This document shows, piece after piece, positions 47,235 through 55,993 of a DNA stretch of 64,000 bases (positions are counted from its first letter, which is position 1; each line of letters opens with the position of its first letter). Source of the stretch: Hyaloperonospora brassicae (lineage: Eukaryota > Oomycota > Peronosporomycetes > Peronosporales > Peronosporaceae); the NCBI GenBank assembly GCA_947650285.1, contig CANTFL010001456.1, forward strand, positions 186,001 to 250,000, given 5' to 3'. Below the pieces are notes generated by a model. The model did not search any database. It was not told the origin of the DNA and saw nothing but the letters and a program-made list of their open reading frames with translations. The translations under genes and the position numbers were made by a program.

Positions 47235-48037
47235 TTACCTGTTGCTTGGCACAAAATTTACGTATGCAATTGATTGTAGATTGGGGCTAGATTCCTTTTG
47301 CTCTCCAAACCGAATAAGCTCATAAATTTTTTGACATACGGCTATCTGACTTCTCGAGGGACTATAGTGAACCGATGAGACTTCGTCCTGTTTGAGGCTA
47401 GAGTGTATCTGTTCCGCCACGAATATCGCTTGTTTCGGCGTATTCGATTCCAGGCGAAACATACGAGTCTTGAAGGATCCATACGAATCTTGCATAAACA
47501 TAGTAGCCAGTTTTTGTTCCTGAGCGGGTTTGATCAGGATCGACTCGCAAGGTAGAAAATGCGCTGAGTGTAAGCGTTTCCGTTACGCTTACGCTCCCTG
47601 GGTTTGAGGAGATCTGATCAAGTCTTGAACTCATCCCTCGGAGGCTCAAACGTTTGTCTGACCGTCCGTAAAGGAGATTTGTAGCCAAAGTTTTATAGGT
47701 CAGTAAGCTTGGTTTATTAATGCCCAAGTATTTTTCACCATAGCCGTGCTTGAATGAAATTATTCCACTTGCGTTTGCCATCGATTATGCTACCATCCCT
47801 TATGGCGTCGCAGAACTAGACGAGCCATCGTACACAGGCATCTTTCACGATCTCCATACACTGAGATTCATCGATTGTAAAGCATTTGAATAGACGCACG
47901 CACGTGGACCCGATAATAGCAGCATTCTGCAGCCTCGCCACTTCGAGCAGTTGATCACCCTGAATTCTAAACATATCTGCCTGTCTAGAGCTTTGCTGTT
48001 GAAGTAAGTATAATTTTACCTCCCGCGTGGAGCTCAT
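47235..48037 (-). pseudogene. Decayed Ty3/gypsy gag fragment
   Basis: The minus-strand frame 47501-47235 reads KTRMFRLESNTPKQAIFVAE followed by QIHSSLKQDEVSSVHYS, which resembles the capsid C-terminal segment of oomycete gypsy Gag (FLEPKTLEEAF-type). The frame 48037-47816 upstream may be the N-terminal part, and frames change in between. It starts about 110 bp beyond the chromovirus 3' target duplication, so the chromovirus may have landed in older repeat DNA. Confidence 0.45.
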
Positions 48038-49125
48038 GGCGGATGAACATGTCTATGGAGACATGTTGATGGTTTTCTTTAGAGCGAAAAAACATGGCTT
48101 TGATGGCAGGGTTCACCGATGGTCAAACTCATGCGTCCAACCGCGACCCATTTGATGAACTAGAAATAGACGAAACGTTTACGCGTGGCGTAAAAGATAT
48201 CATAAACATCATCCAGAACGTTCATTTTAAATGAAATATTAGCAGTCGTTAGCCGGACCTCGGAGTGCTACCCAGGTGAAGCGGGGGTACTCTCTACTTC
48301 TACTGACACACAACAACCTACCTTTACCGTCCAAAGTACAGACATGTGCCTCGTTCTCTTATGCAAACTTTTTGCGTAGACAGCAGGGGTTCTTCAAATG
48401 GACTAACTAGTTGGAAGAAAAAAGCCGAGCAGCAACTTCATCATTATTGTTGTCTTCTCAATGTGACCTCTCAATCTTACCTTACACATAAGAAAAATTA
48501 ACAAAATAATTCGTATTTATCTATCTGCTCACCACCCATTCCGCGCGTCTATGAGCGATACGTGGTTTAATTGGTGGATATGATGGCCTAGGTCAAAACA
48601 AATCAGAGCGACGATTGCATTTGATATCAAAGGAAATATTCCTGCAAATATTTATTATGTTGTGAGGTAAATATTGGGAAATATTGTTGACGAAATTGAT
48701 ATAATACCATCAACCAATTTTAATGTCATTTATATGAAACGGGCTCACCTCCCGATATGCAAGAAGCACTCGCGTTAACGTGGCTGATGAGATTTAGCGG
48801 GTGAGTGAGAATGCAAGGTACATTGATACAACTGTACGGGGACCCATTAGACGACAGGTCTTACTCGACGGACTTAAATCCGCTAGCTTCTGTTCCACAT
48901 GCAATTAAAATAGAGGTTTACATCACATGTTGTATCGTAGAAGCATTGTTGACGCATCTCATGCAGCGATGGCGTTGCAGGAGGTAGAACTAATGGTAAA
49001 TCAACGTGATAGTCAGTCTCGCTTTACAAAGTTACTATTGTGATCTAGCTATTTGTCTGGCTTGAAAAGAAACATGTGCCTTAATAATTAGAGTATCACA
49101 CTTAGTAGCTGCGAGGAAACACTCT
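48038..49125. other. Intergenic stretch, nothing recognised
   Basis: Short frames only. This is the boundary between repeat-rich DNA on the left and gene-bearing DNA on the right; it would contain the 3' end of the Myb transcript. Confidence 0.4.
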
Positions 49126-50046
49126 TTATTTATCCTCGTCACTTATCGCTAGACCGTCGTCGAGTAGGCACTTGGCTACGCTGGTCCAGACGTTTAGACC
49201 TTCATCCCCCTCAATTTCGAAGTTTGAATAAATCTCCATCGCTGGTGAGTTGCATGCTAACAAATCTGCAGGGCTCGTGCCTGTAAACAGTTCCTCGGCA
49301 ACAGCCAGGACCTCTCTTGGAGGTGACAGCGCTAGATTTTCGTGGGCATCGCTCTCATCCATATCGATGCTCTCTTGCTGTGTCGAATTCCCATCTTTTC
49401 CAGTTTTTCGACTTCTTAGTCGAGCTGAATGCCATCGGTTCTTTATAGCATTGTCGGTGCGTCCAGGTAAAAGGGAAGCAATGCGTGACCAGGCGTTCCC
49501 GAACTTTTGTTGCAGTGCCAGCAGAAGCTCATCCTCATCGACGGACCAAAAGTCGCGCTTGATCGAAGGGTCAAGCTGATTGTGCCACCGCTCACGACAC
49601 TGCTTCGATGTCCGTCCAGGCAGAAAGGATGCTGCTATTGTCCATTGTCTTGCCCCATGGCTTTTGACAGATGTCCTCAAAATTTCGTCCTCATCACTTG
49701 TCCACGGTTGCCTACTGGGAGGAGTCCAGCGATTTTGCAGTTCATTCCAACGAGCTGAACAGGAATGTTTAGAGCGGTTTGGAATGGTCGAAGCAACAAA
49801 ATTCCATCGGCGCACACCGTAGAGGCGAACACCATTCCGAAGTTGATTATCCTAATGTACGAGAAAACCTTTTAGAATACTTGTGGTTGCTGTCAATACG
49901 ATCCCGCTACTTACTTCTTCGGACGTCCACATCAACCCCTGCATCTTGGAACATGAAAATCCTTGAATGGCTTTCTCCGTCGGTAAAGATGAGCTGGCAT
50001 GATCTACCACGAATATGAGAGACGGCGTTGACTCCTCACATTTCAT
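49126..50046 (-). CDS. Three-repeat (R1R2R3) Myb transcription factor, one intron
   Basis: A nuclear DNA-binding protein of about 285 residues from exons 50046-49915 and 49851-49126. The 63-nt intron 49914-49852 has GTAAGT at its 5' end and TTAG at its 3' end, phase 0. Splicing joins MWTSEE to DNQLRNGV and so completes repeat R1, which is strong evidence for the intron. R1 (about 40-83) has Trp 40, 60 and 79; R2 (about 94-143) has Trp 94, 114 and 133; R3 (about 146-194) has Trp 146, 165 and 184 with the recognition helix GRTDNAIKNRWHSA. The remaining C-terminal 90 residues are acidic and Ser-rich. The start may be at 50046 or at later ATGs (residues 35 or 39). Three-repeat Mybs regulate cell-cycle or sporulation genes in other eukaryotes; the target here is unknown. 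Confidence 0.9.
49852..49914 (-). other. Intron of the Myb gene
   Basis: 63 nt, GTAAGT...ACATTAG. Reading through it hits the in-frame TAG at its 3' end, whereas removing it restores the R1 helix, WTSEE followed by DNQLRNGVRLYG. Confidence 0.88.
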
Positions 50047-50348
50047 GACACGGTGTCGGTAGAACCAAGACCTATATGCAGATGACCCCGTCCCAGATTC
50101 CCCCCAAGGCCAATTAAGTATATGCTCGAGATTTCACTTCCTTCTCGCCGAATACAGGAGAATCGTTGAGAGCAGACGCGATTTCTAATCAATATTCTGT
50201 CGACGCGACATGGGAAAGTGTCGATGCAAGAGAACAGCGACTATTCAGCTTGGTCTCTTGTTGAACGATCAAGCCTGAATCTGCAGCACAAAGGTGTACG
50301 CTCGACACATAAACAAGTAGGGAGTAGATTGTATCTGTATCGTCCCTT
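50047..50348. other. Intergenic region between the Myb and PX-like genes
   Basis: About 300 bp between two minus-strand genes. It should hold the Myb promoter and the 3' end of the PX-like gene. No clear TATA or Inr motif was assigned. Confidence 0.4.
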
Positions 50349-51671
50349 TCAGAGATTGTCACTGCAGCGCTTGGTCGTTAGAAATCTGTTGCGAACCAAC
50401 TTCAGCAGTAACCGACGTGGCAGCCAGCTAATGTTCTCGACACCCGGGCGCTGTGATGTTTGAGCTGCAGGACCGATACGAGGGTCTTTCAACGAAGAGG
50501 ATAGTCGCCAATTGTCCAACGTCTCGTCATTGACCTCACGCACTGACGAGGCGTTCGAAACCTTTTCTGGTGTACATGGAGTACACGGAGATCCTGGGAA
50601 AGGCTCTCTCGGAGTTCCATCATGCTCGAATTCAACCACATCCTCATTCTCCGAATTCCGACTACCAGGAACGGGGGATTCCAATGGCGCCATTTTATGG
50701 TGTGGATACACCGATGACTCGCGTGCGCCTTCATCGGCCGTCTTGGGACGTGTCGACATATGGTGCTTGTCGAAGGTTGATGTCCTCTCGCCTCCCTTTC
50801 CGGATCGTGATCTCAGAAGCCGACTGCTTTCGGTCTCAGATCGCCAGCACGCAAAGACCTGTTCATCCGACCGCGTTCTATGCAAGGCGCACATGGCACA
50901 GCATATGAGTTGCCCGGCCACCACCTTGTCTAGAGATGCGATGGCATCTCCTTCCGAACGTGCTTCTTCCTTTGGATCGCCGAAATTCGCCGTGGCCATG
51001 GCGCATGTCGGACCGAACTGTTCGTTCGTTCCATCGTAGTCGTTGGTCCTGAACATAGGGGTCTCAGGGAAAGGTTTTGCTAGTAGCTGGTCACAGGGCG
51101 GAGACATGAGAGCCTCGTGACCATTGATGCTTCTCCGGTTTGTGATGAACATGATCATTTCAGGCGCGACTTGATGCCTCAACACGGAGCACTTCTGATT
51201 TAACGGATTGAGCAAGACGCGCTGCAAAGTTGCGAATAGTTTAGCAATAGCTTGGCGTTGAGTCTCCAAAACGCGAGGCTTACATCCAGGACTCCGGACT
51301 CGAAACAAAAAAAGACCTGTTCGTTCAGCTGGAAGGGACCGCTGCACGTAAGCGTAGAGCCACGGACATTCTGCGAAGCAAAAATGGCCTTGACTCAACG
51401 TCATCAGTAGCCGATCCCGGAACGAGCAGCACTCAGAGAACGATCGAACGTGACGCCACGTCGAACTCGATTTGGTGTCTCGCACAGTAAGTGCAAACGA
51501 TGCGTCTCCAGAAAAATGCGATGATGTGGTCACTTCAACTATAACGTTGGCCAGGTAGGCGACGTTCGGATTGGAGTCATTAGTTGCGGCGAAAGCTTGC
51601 GAATCGCAGTGTAGACGCCTAGCGTACAGTGTTGAGCACTTGGGGTGGCGCTGTGGCGGTGTATTGCTCAT
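50349..51671 (-). CDS. PX-like protein 1 with long C-terminal tail
   Basis: 440 residues from the ATG at 51671-51669. Residues about 40-176 match two other proteins in this window (55241-55861 and 62691-63419): TWRHVRSFSECCSFRDRL, then GHFCFAECPWLYAYVQ, an R-rich turn and a helix ending APEMIMFI. The pattern (strand, R-S-F-x-x-F, basic helix, long C-terminal helix) suggests a phox-homology fold, so a phosphoinositide-binding role is inferred. H96, C98 and C102 with W104-L105 form an unusual conserved cluster. The 260-residue tail is Ser/Pro/acidic, has SPCTPCTPEK, and ends basic. An upstream in-frame ATG (51842) is rejected because an Inr motif lies between. Confidence 0.75.
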   Translation of the reverse strand: MSNTPPQRHPKCSTLYARRLHCDSQAFAATNDSNPNVAYLANVIVEVTTSSHFSGDASFALTVRDTKSSSTWRHVRSFSECCSFRDRLLMTLSQGHFCFAECPWLYAYVQRSLPAERTGLFLFRVRSPGCKPRVLETQRQAIAKLFATLQRVLLNPLNQKCSVLRHQVAPEMIMFITNRRSINGHEALMSPPCDQLLAKPFPETPMFRTNDYDGTNEQFGPTCAMATANFGDPKEEARSEGDAIASLDKVVAGQLICCAMCALHRTRSDEQVFACWRSETESSRLLRSRSGKGGERTSTFDKHHMSTRPKTADEGARESSVYPHHKMAPLESPVPGSRNSENEDVVEFEHDGTPREPFPGSPCTPCTPEKVSNASSVREVNDETLDNWRLSSSLKDPRIGPAAQTSQRPGVENISWLPRRLLLKLVRNRFLTTKRCSDNL

Positions 51672-51735
51672 CGTGTAAATTTCGACAGTTGACGCCACAG
51701 CTAGCGAGAGAGTAACTGTTCCCGATGCGATGCTC

Positions 51736-51744
51736 GGAATGAAG
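51736..51744 (-). promoter_or_regulatory. Oomycete-type Inr for PX-like gene 1
   Basis: On the minus strand the site reads CTTCATTCC, matching the oomycete initiator (YCAYTYY). It would place the transcript start about 70 nt upstream of the ATG at 51671. Confidence 0.45.
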
Positions 51745-51842
51745 CGGATAGCAAAGTGAAAGTGGCTTGGAGAACTGCTGGGCTGTGATCCGATCAACGG
51801 AGGGAATCGCAGGATGGACCAGGGCAGGCGTCGCATACTCAA

Positions 51843-52517
51843 AGTCGGAACTCTTACGGGCTCAGTGACCCAAAGTGAGTACGCTTGGTGTCACTCATAA
51901 ACTTGAAGTGGGATAAAGAGTCGTTTACAACTGACTGATGTGCATGACTCACGACATCCAAATGCTCATCGGTACTGAGTGACTTTAACGCGATATGAAA
52001 GATGGTACGGTTTCGCATACCGATGACTGAGGATTGCTGACCACTGATTGATTGCCATTTGGTAAGAAGCCGCATCCATTGTCATTATGTAATGCATGAC
52101 ATGACGTCAGTATTGTTTCCGATCCCATTTCAAATGACCACATGACAATGTCTGAAATTGCACGCGTTGTCTGACTTTTCGCAGAGCATGTGATCGAAGA
52201 TGCTTTTTGGGACCAATCAAAGGCTATAATATCTGAGCAGCAGATTTCGAAAGATTGGCAGCAAGGACCTGCATACGTCCAACGCGAACGCAACTGTTCC
52301 GAACCGGAACTTCGTCGGCGAGTCATTGATTCTTAAATATCTGGATGTATACGCTTCTTTCGTACTCCATTCAACTAGGTTAAGTTCAAACTGCTGCTGC
52401 GTCCACCCGGCAGTTTTTTATGGTGGGACTGCTGCAGTGCGCTATTATTCCTTTTTGAATTGATAAGCTGCTTGGGTAGATCGACGTATGCTGACTCGTA
52501 CAGTGCGTTCTCTCTCT
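51843..52517. other. Intergenic, no gene assigned
   Basis: A 113-residue minus-strand frame (52326-51985) is present, but it shows no motif and no homologue inside the window. Confidence 0.35.
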
Positions 52518-52527
52518 CTTGTTACGC

Positions 52528-52660
52528 GGAGAGGCTAAATAGACCGGCGCCTATCCATTAGACTTAGTGTTTAAATGACAACAGTGGTGACGCAGCCAGG
52601 CCACGTCAATTCGAATATGACAGGATAAGCTAAAAAGAAATGCATCTTTATCGTAGCCAG
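52528..52660. repeat. Left terminal inverted repeat of the MULE
   Basis: Pairs with about 54640-54798 read in reverse, at roughly 80% identity. Both copies encode a similar short peptide end (AYPVIFELTWPGCVTTV and AYPEIFELTWPECDTTV), which reflects the sequence identity, not a gene. Confidence 0.82.
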
Positions 52661-53266
52661 GCCACCTCTGGTCCTATATGCGCTGCAGCAGAGCTTCCAT
52701 GTGTGAGATTCCATAAGTGCCTTTCTGTTTGCCTTCTGAACAATATTGAGGACATCCTGTGAATTCATAAGGATACCCACCTGCCTTCTTAAACTGGTAA
52801 TATTCTATGTAAATCACATACAGACAGAAAACAGATAATGACCTGCTGTATATGACTTCAACACGCACACATACACGTGAAGAAGATCCATCTTGATGCA
52901 TCTGGACGACCTTAGAATCAATATCGTCATTATTTAGCGATGCACGTCTCGCCGCCGGTAGCGCTGAGCGAATGGTCTTGCTGATAGAACGGAAGTGAAC
53001 GGTGTGGCAATTGTGTACACAAAGCGTTGACATTCCCAAATTTTCACGGTTCAGCTCAAGCCAGTCTTTTTCCCTTCGGGGCAGTCAAGTCGGAGGGAAT
53101 CCTCCCCTTGGGGAGCCGACGTGGTCGAAGATCTGACGCGGGCACGCTGCACTCGCAGTCGCGGGAGTGGGCGTAGGAGACCGACGGGTCGCGCAAGCGG
53201 CCCTAGCAGGGGTGTTTTACGGACTGGAGGCGTACCCCGCGCCACGTGTCGCCGCTGCGGCGAGCG

Positions 53267-53900
53267 CACACTCCACGTCAAGGGGCCGCGCGAGCGGCTG
53301 AAGGGGCCACCATCGCAGATGGTTGAGCTCCTCGGAGAGATATACGGCGGGTTGGCGTTCTCCACGCCACGCAGTCACTTCGGTGATCGCACTCCACGTC
53401 GTGGGCCGCGCAAGCGGCTGAAGGGAGCCACCATCGCAGATGGTTGAGCTCCTCGGAGAGATATATGGCGGGTTGGCGTTCTCCACGCCACGCAGTCACT
53501 TCGGTGATCGCACTCCACGTCGGGGGCCGCGCAAGCGGCTGTAGGGAGCCACCATCGCAGATGGTTGAGCTCCTCGGAGAGATATACGGCGGGTTGGCGT
53601 TCTCCACGCCACGCAGTCACTTCGGTGATCGCACTCCACGTCGGGGGCCGCGCAAGCGGCTGAAGGGGGCCACCATTGCAGATGGTTGAGCTCCTCGGAG
53701 AGATATATGGCGGGTTGGCGTTCTCCACGCCACGCAGTCACTTCGGTGATCGCACTACACGTCGGAAGCCGCGCAAGCGGCTGAAGGGAGCCACCATCGC
53801 AGATGGTTGAGCTCCTCGGAGAGATATATGGCGGGTTGGCGTTCTCCACGCCACGCAGTCACTTCGGTGTTCGCACTCCACGTCGGGGGCCGCGCAAGCG
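53267..53900. repeat. 121-bp tandem repeat, about 5 units, hairpin-rich
   Basis: Five units with an exact 121-bp period. In each, perfect small inverted repeats recur: TCAC-TTCG-GTGA (53375-53386 in one unit), GCCGC-GCAA-GCGGC (53405-53418) and ACCATC-GCA-GATGGT (53430-53444). The minus strand is nearly stop-free in all three frames, giving overlapping repetitive frames, but 121 is not a multiple of three and no constant protein results. Related diverged segments flank the block near 53188-53275 and 53889-53970. Confidence 0.85.
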
Positions 53901-54149
53901 GTCCTAAAGGGGTTTGTTGCCTTATATGGCAGCATACCCGCGTTGTACGTGCTGCCGCTCCGGCGGTACGCATGTCCCCAGTCTACTTGGTCGCGCCAGC
54001 GGTCATGATTGACTCGTAGTTGGCTTCGGTAGGAGGGTCTCTGACCTCGTTGCCGTCGCCCCTGGCTCTACGGAGCTCTTTAGTTGTCGACCCGATACCC
54101 GGGCCGTACTTCTTGTCACACTTATCAGTCGTTAGTTATCATAATAATG

Positions 54150-54602
54150 GACGTACTTGACACCACAAAGCGTTGACCAGGCACTTTCTTCTGGAGCGTG
54201 CTGGTCATACACGATCACGAGCTCGTATGAACAGCCAACCTTTTTTGTCCCGCGATCTCGCATTGATGTGTGCCGACTGTGAGATTCGTTTTATATTTTC
54301 CCTGCGAACATGTAAAAAAAACTGCGCTTGGGGCCTATCGAACGGCTGCGGGATACGCTGATGGTAAAACCTTGGCGTACGGCGTACTGCTTCAGAGTCT
54401 CTACAGCCATCTTTTGACTGTCAAAAGGCCCGACCGGTCGAGATTCTTCACAGATCCATGAGGGATCAGCGGCGGCAGGATCAGGGCCAGCATCAACTTG
54501 AGGCGTAACATGATTGTCAGCGACGACGGAATTAGTGTCAACATCAACGACCGTAGCAGTGGCAGCAGCAGTAGTGAAGGCGGATGAAGTGCTCATCATC
54601 AT
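54150..54602 (-). pseudogene. MULE transposase N-terminal (FAR1-like) fragment
   Basis: From ATG 54602 the frame reads a low-complexity Ala/Thr/Val start, then PVGPFDSQKMAVETLKQYAV and RQGFTISVSRSRS. This is the start of the FAR1/MULE zinc-binding domain (F-x-S-x-E-x-A-x-x-x-x-x-x-Y-A-x-x-x-G-F). A stop near 54292 interrupts it, but the same frame goes on with RDRGTKKVGCSYELVIVYD and W, the later half of that domain. The catalytic DDE part is absent. Confidence 0.65.
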
Positions 54603-54639
54603 GCGTTGGACAACGGATGATTTCTTTTTGAATTATCGT

Positions 54640-54798
54640 GGCCTAATCATGTTACAGGTGCAAATTTACTTAGCTTATCCTGAAATATTCGAATTGACAT
54701 GGCCTGAATGTGATACCACGGTTGTCGTATAAACATTAAGTCTAATGGATAGACGCCGGTGTATTTAGCAATAATGTTCGGTGTATTTGGCCTATCCC
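54640..54798. repeat. Right terminal inverted repeat of the MULE
   Basis: The outer end contains the terminal motif twice on the minus strand (GGCCAAATACACCG, then GCTAAATACACCGG about 22 bp further in), where the left end has it once. The right repeat is therefore about 22-24 bp longer. Confidence 0.8.
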
Positions 54799-54808
54799 CT
54801 TGTTACGC

Positions 54809-55240
54809 ACATTGTGTTTGTGTGAACTTTACCGCACGTAAAAAGCTTTGTACTGACAGGAATAAATAGGCGAATTATCCGTGATGAATGAAGATAGAAT
54901 TATCAGAAGTCATCAGAAAAAATTATACGTATGCGACATAATGTATCAATCATATATATATAACTACCTGCTCCTCCCTTACTTCGGCCTGCACGACCTT
55001 GAGGAAGTCATCGTGTGATCTGCATGTATCATGTTCGTCGGTTGGGCATTCTTCAGGTTCGCTTATTATTCTTGGCATACATTCATCGTAAGAATGGCAT
55101 CCGCAGTCTACCGCCGACAGCAGTTCCATGCAGTGAGCTGAGGTACACAGTCTTCACCCACATCTGCCCCCACCTCGTTGTGAGATCGCTTTACCAACGA
55201 GTGAGCGCACAATGAGCAATATGTGCCAATAATCCTTGCA
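54809..55240. other. Intergenic, includes an AT-rich tract
   Basis: No gene recognised. A (AT)n-like tract, CATATATATATAAC, lies near 54951-54965. Probably 3' flank of the PX-like gene on the right. Confidence 0.4.
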
Positions 55241-55861
55241 TCAACGAAGCAGACGGTCTTGCGCATTGTGAGAGCGTGTCGAGTCTTCGAAATCTCCCTT
55301 GTGCCACCTCTGCAGTAGCAGGCGAAGCCATTCTGGAACTTCCTCGTGACAAAACTGATCAACTTCCCGATTTTTGCCCACGACAAATTCCAGCAGCTTC
55401 AAAGCCACGTCCTGCATCACCACAGAACATGCGTGGTTAGCTCGAGTCATCAAGAAGCTCCGAATGGTCGCCAAGCTGCGTGTCAACGTCTTTCGGCGTC
55501 TATCAATCACTCGCACTAGAGAGCTCCCGACCAATTGCGACTTTGGATAGTAGCTTTTGAGAAACGTATAAAGCCACGGACAATCAGCACGGCAGTAGTG
55601 GCCTTGCGTTAGTGCTGTCACCAGGCGCTTGCGGAAGACCCGAAACTCGTTGAAACTGCGCACCAAGCGCCAAGTTTTGGGCTCGATAGAGTCTTGGCTG
55701 TGATACGTCACCGTAAGCACATAGTCAACATGCCGATACAAACGTCGCGGCCATGATACGATGGGCGTTACGTCCATCGAAGTGCCGTCGAGCCACGCTA
55801 CTTGAGGCGGCAACGTTTTCATAGGCGACGGTCGCTTCCTCCAAATACGCTTCAGACCCAT
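55241..55861 (-). CDS. PX-like protein 2
   Basis: 206 residues from the ATG at 55861-55859, single exon. Residues 17-24 (LPPQVAWL) align with LPEEVAWL in PX-like protein 3. The core (about 43-161) has TWRLVRSFNEFRVFRKRL, then GHYCRADCPWLYTFLKSYYP and DRRRKTLTRSLATIRSFL. H88, C90, C94, W96 and L97 form the family cluster. Arg-rich residues near 67-80 and 121-123 are where a PX fold binds phosphoinositide, so a membrane-lipid role is inferred. A longer ATG start at 55975 is possible in frame but lies only about 10 bp past the TATA box, so it would be upstream of the transcript start. Confidence 0.78.
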   Translation of the reverse strand: MGLKRIWRKRPSPMKTLPPQVAWLDGTSMDVTPIVSWPRRLYRHVDYVLTVTYHSQDSIEPKTWRLVRSFNEFRVFRKRLVTALTQGHYCRADCPWLYTFLKSYYPKSQLVGSSLVRVIDRRRKTLTRSLATIRSFLMTRANHACSVVMQDVALKLLEFVVGKNREVDQFCHEEVPEWLRLLLQRWHKGDFEDSTRSHNAQDRLLR

Positions 55862-55984
55862 TCTCCAAAGATGTCTAGACCGGTGGGTGCCGAAAGAGAC
55901 GAAATAAATGTGGTAAACCCGAGAGCGCGAAAGACAGGCGGCGGTCACAGACAGTCTGATCCATCGCGACTCCATCTGCGTTGG

Positions 55985-55993
55985 CTTTTATAG
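55985..55993 (-). promoter_or_regulatory. TATA box of PX-like gene 2
   Basis: The minus strand reads CTATAAAAG about 125 nt upstream of the chosen ATG, so transcription would start near 55960 and leave a leader of roughly 100 nt. Confidence 0.5.

Larger units (their letters stand above)
52518..54808. mobile_element. Mutator-like element (MULE) with 9-10-bp target duplication
   Basis: CTTGTTACGC occurs at 52518-52527 and again at 54799-54808. The DNA between begins GGAGAGGCTAAATAGACCGG and, read on the opposite strand, ends GGGGATAGGCCAAATACACCG. These termini continue as inverted repeats for about 120-140 bp (roughly 52528-52660 and 54640-54798), sharing TCTATCCATTAGACTT-like, GTCAATTCGAATAT and CAGGATAAGCTAA segments. 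Duplications of 9-10 bp with long terminal inverted repeats are the Mutator signature. The interior holds a broken transposase N-terminal fragment and the 121-bp repeat block, so the element is non-autonomous. Confidence 0.85.

Noticed and set aside
47816..48037. 73-residue ORF as a free-standing gene
   Set aside because: Position and orientation fit better with the broken gag relic that continues to 47235.
51672..51842. 57-residue N-terminal extension of PX-like protein 1
   Set aside because: An Inr motif lies between the two ATGs, and the paralogues have no equivalent extension.
53051..53973. Seven overlapping minus-strand frames (MENANPPYISPRSST type) as a repeat protein family
   Set aside because: They are the same 121-bp DNA repeat read in three rotating frames. 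No constant protein or start context results, and they lie inside a transposon.
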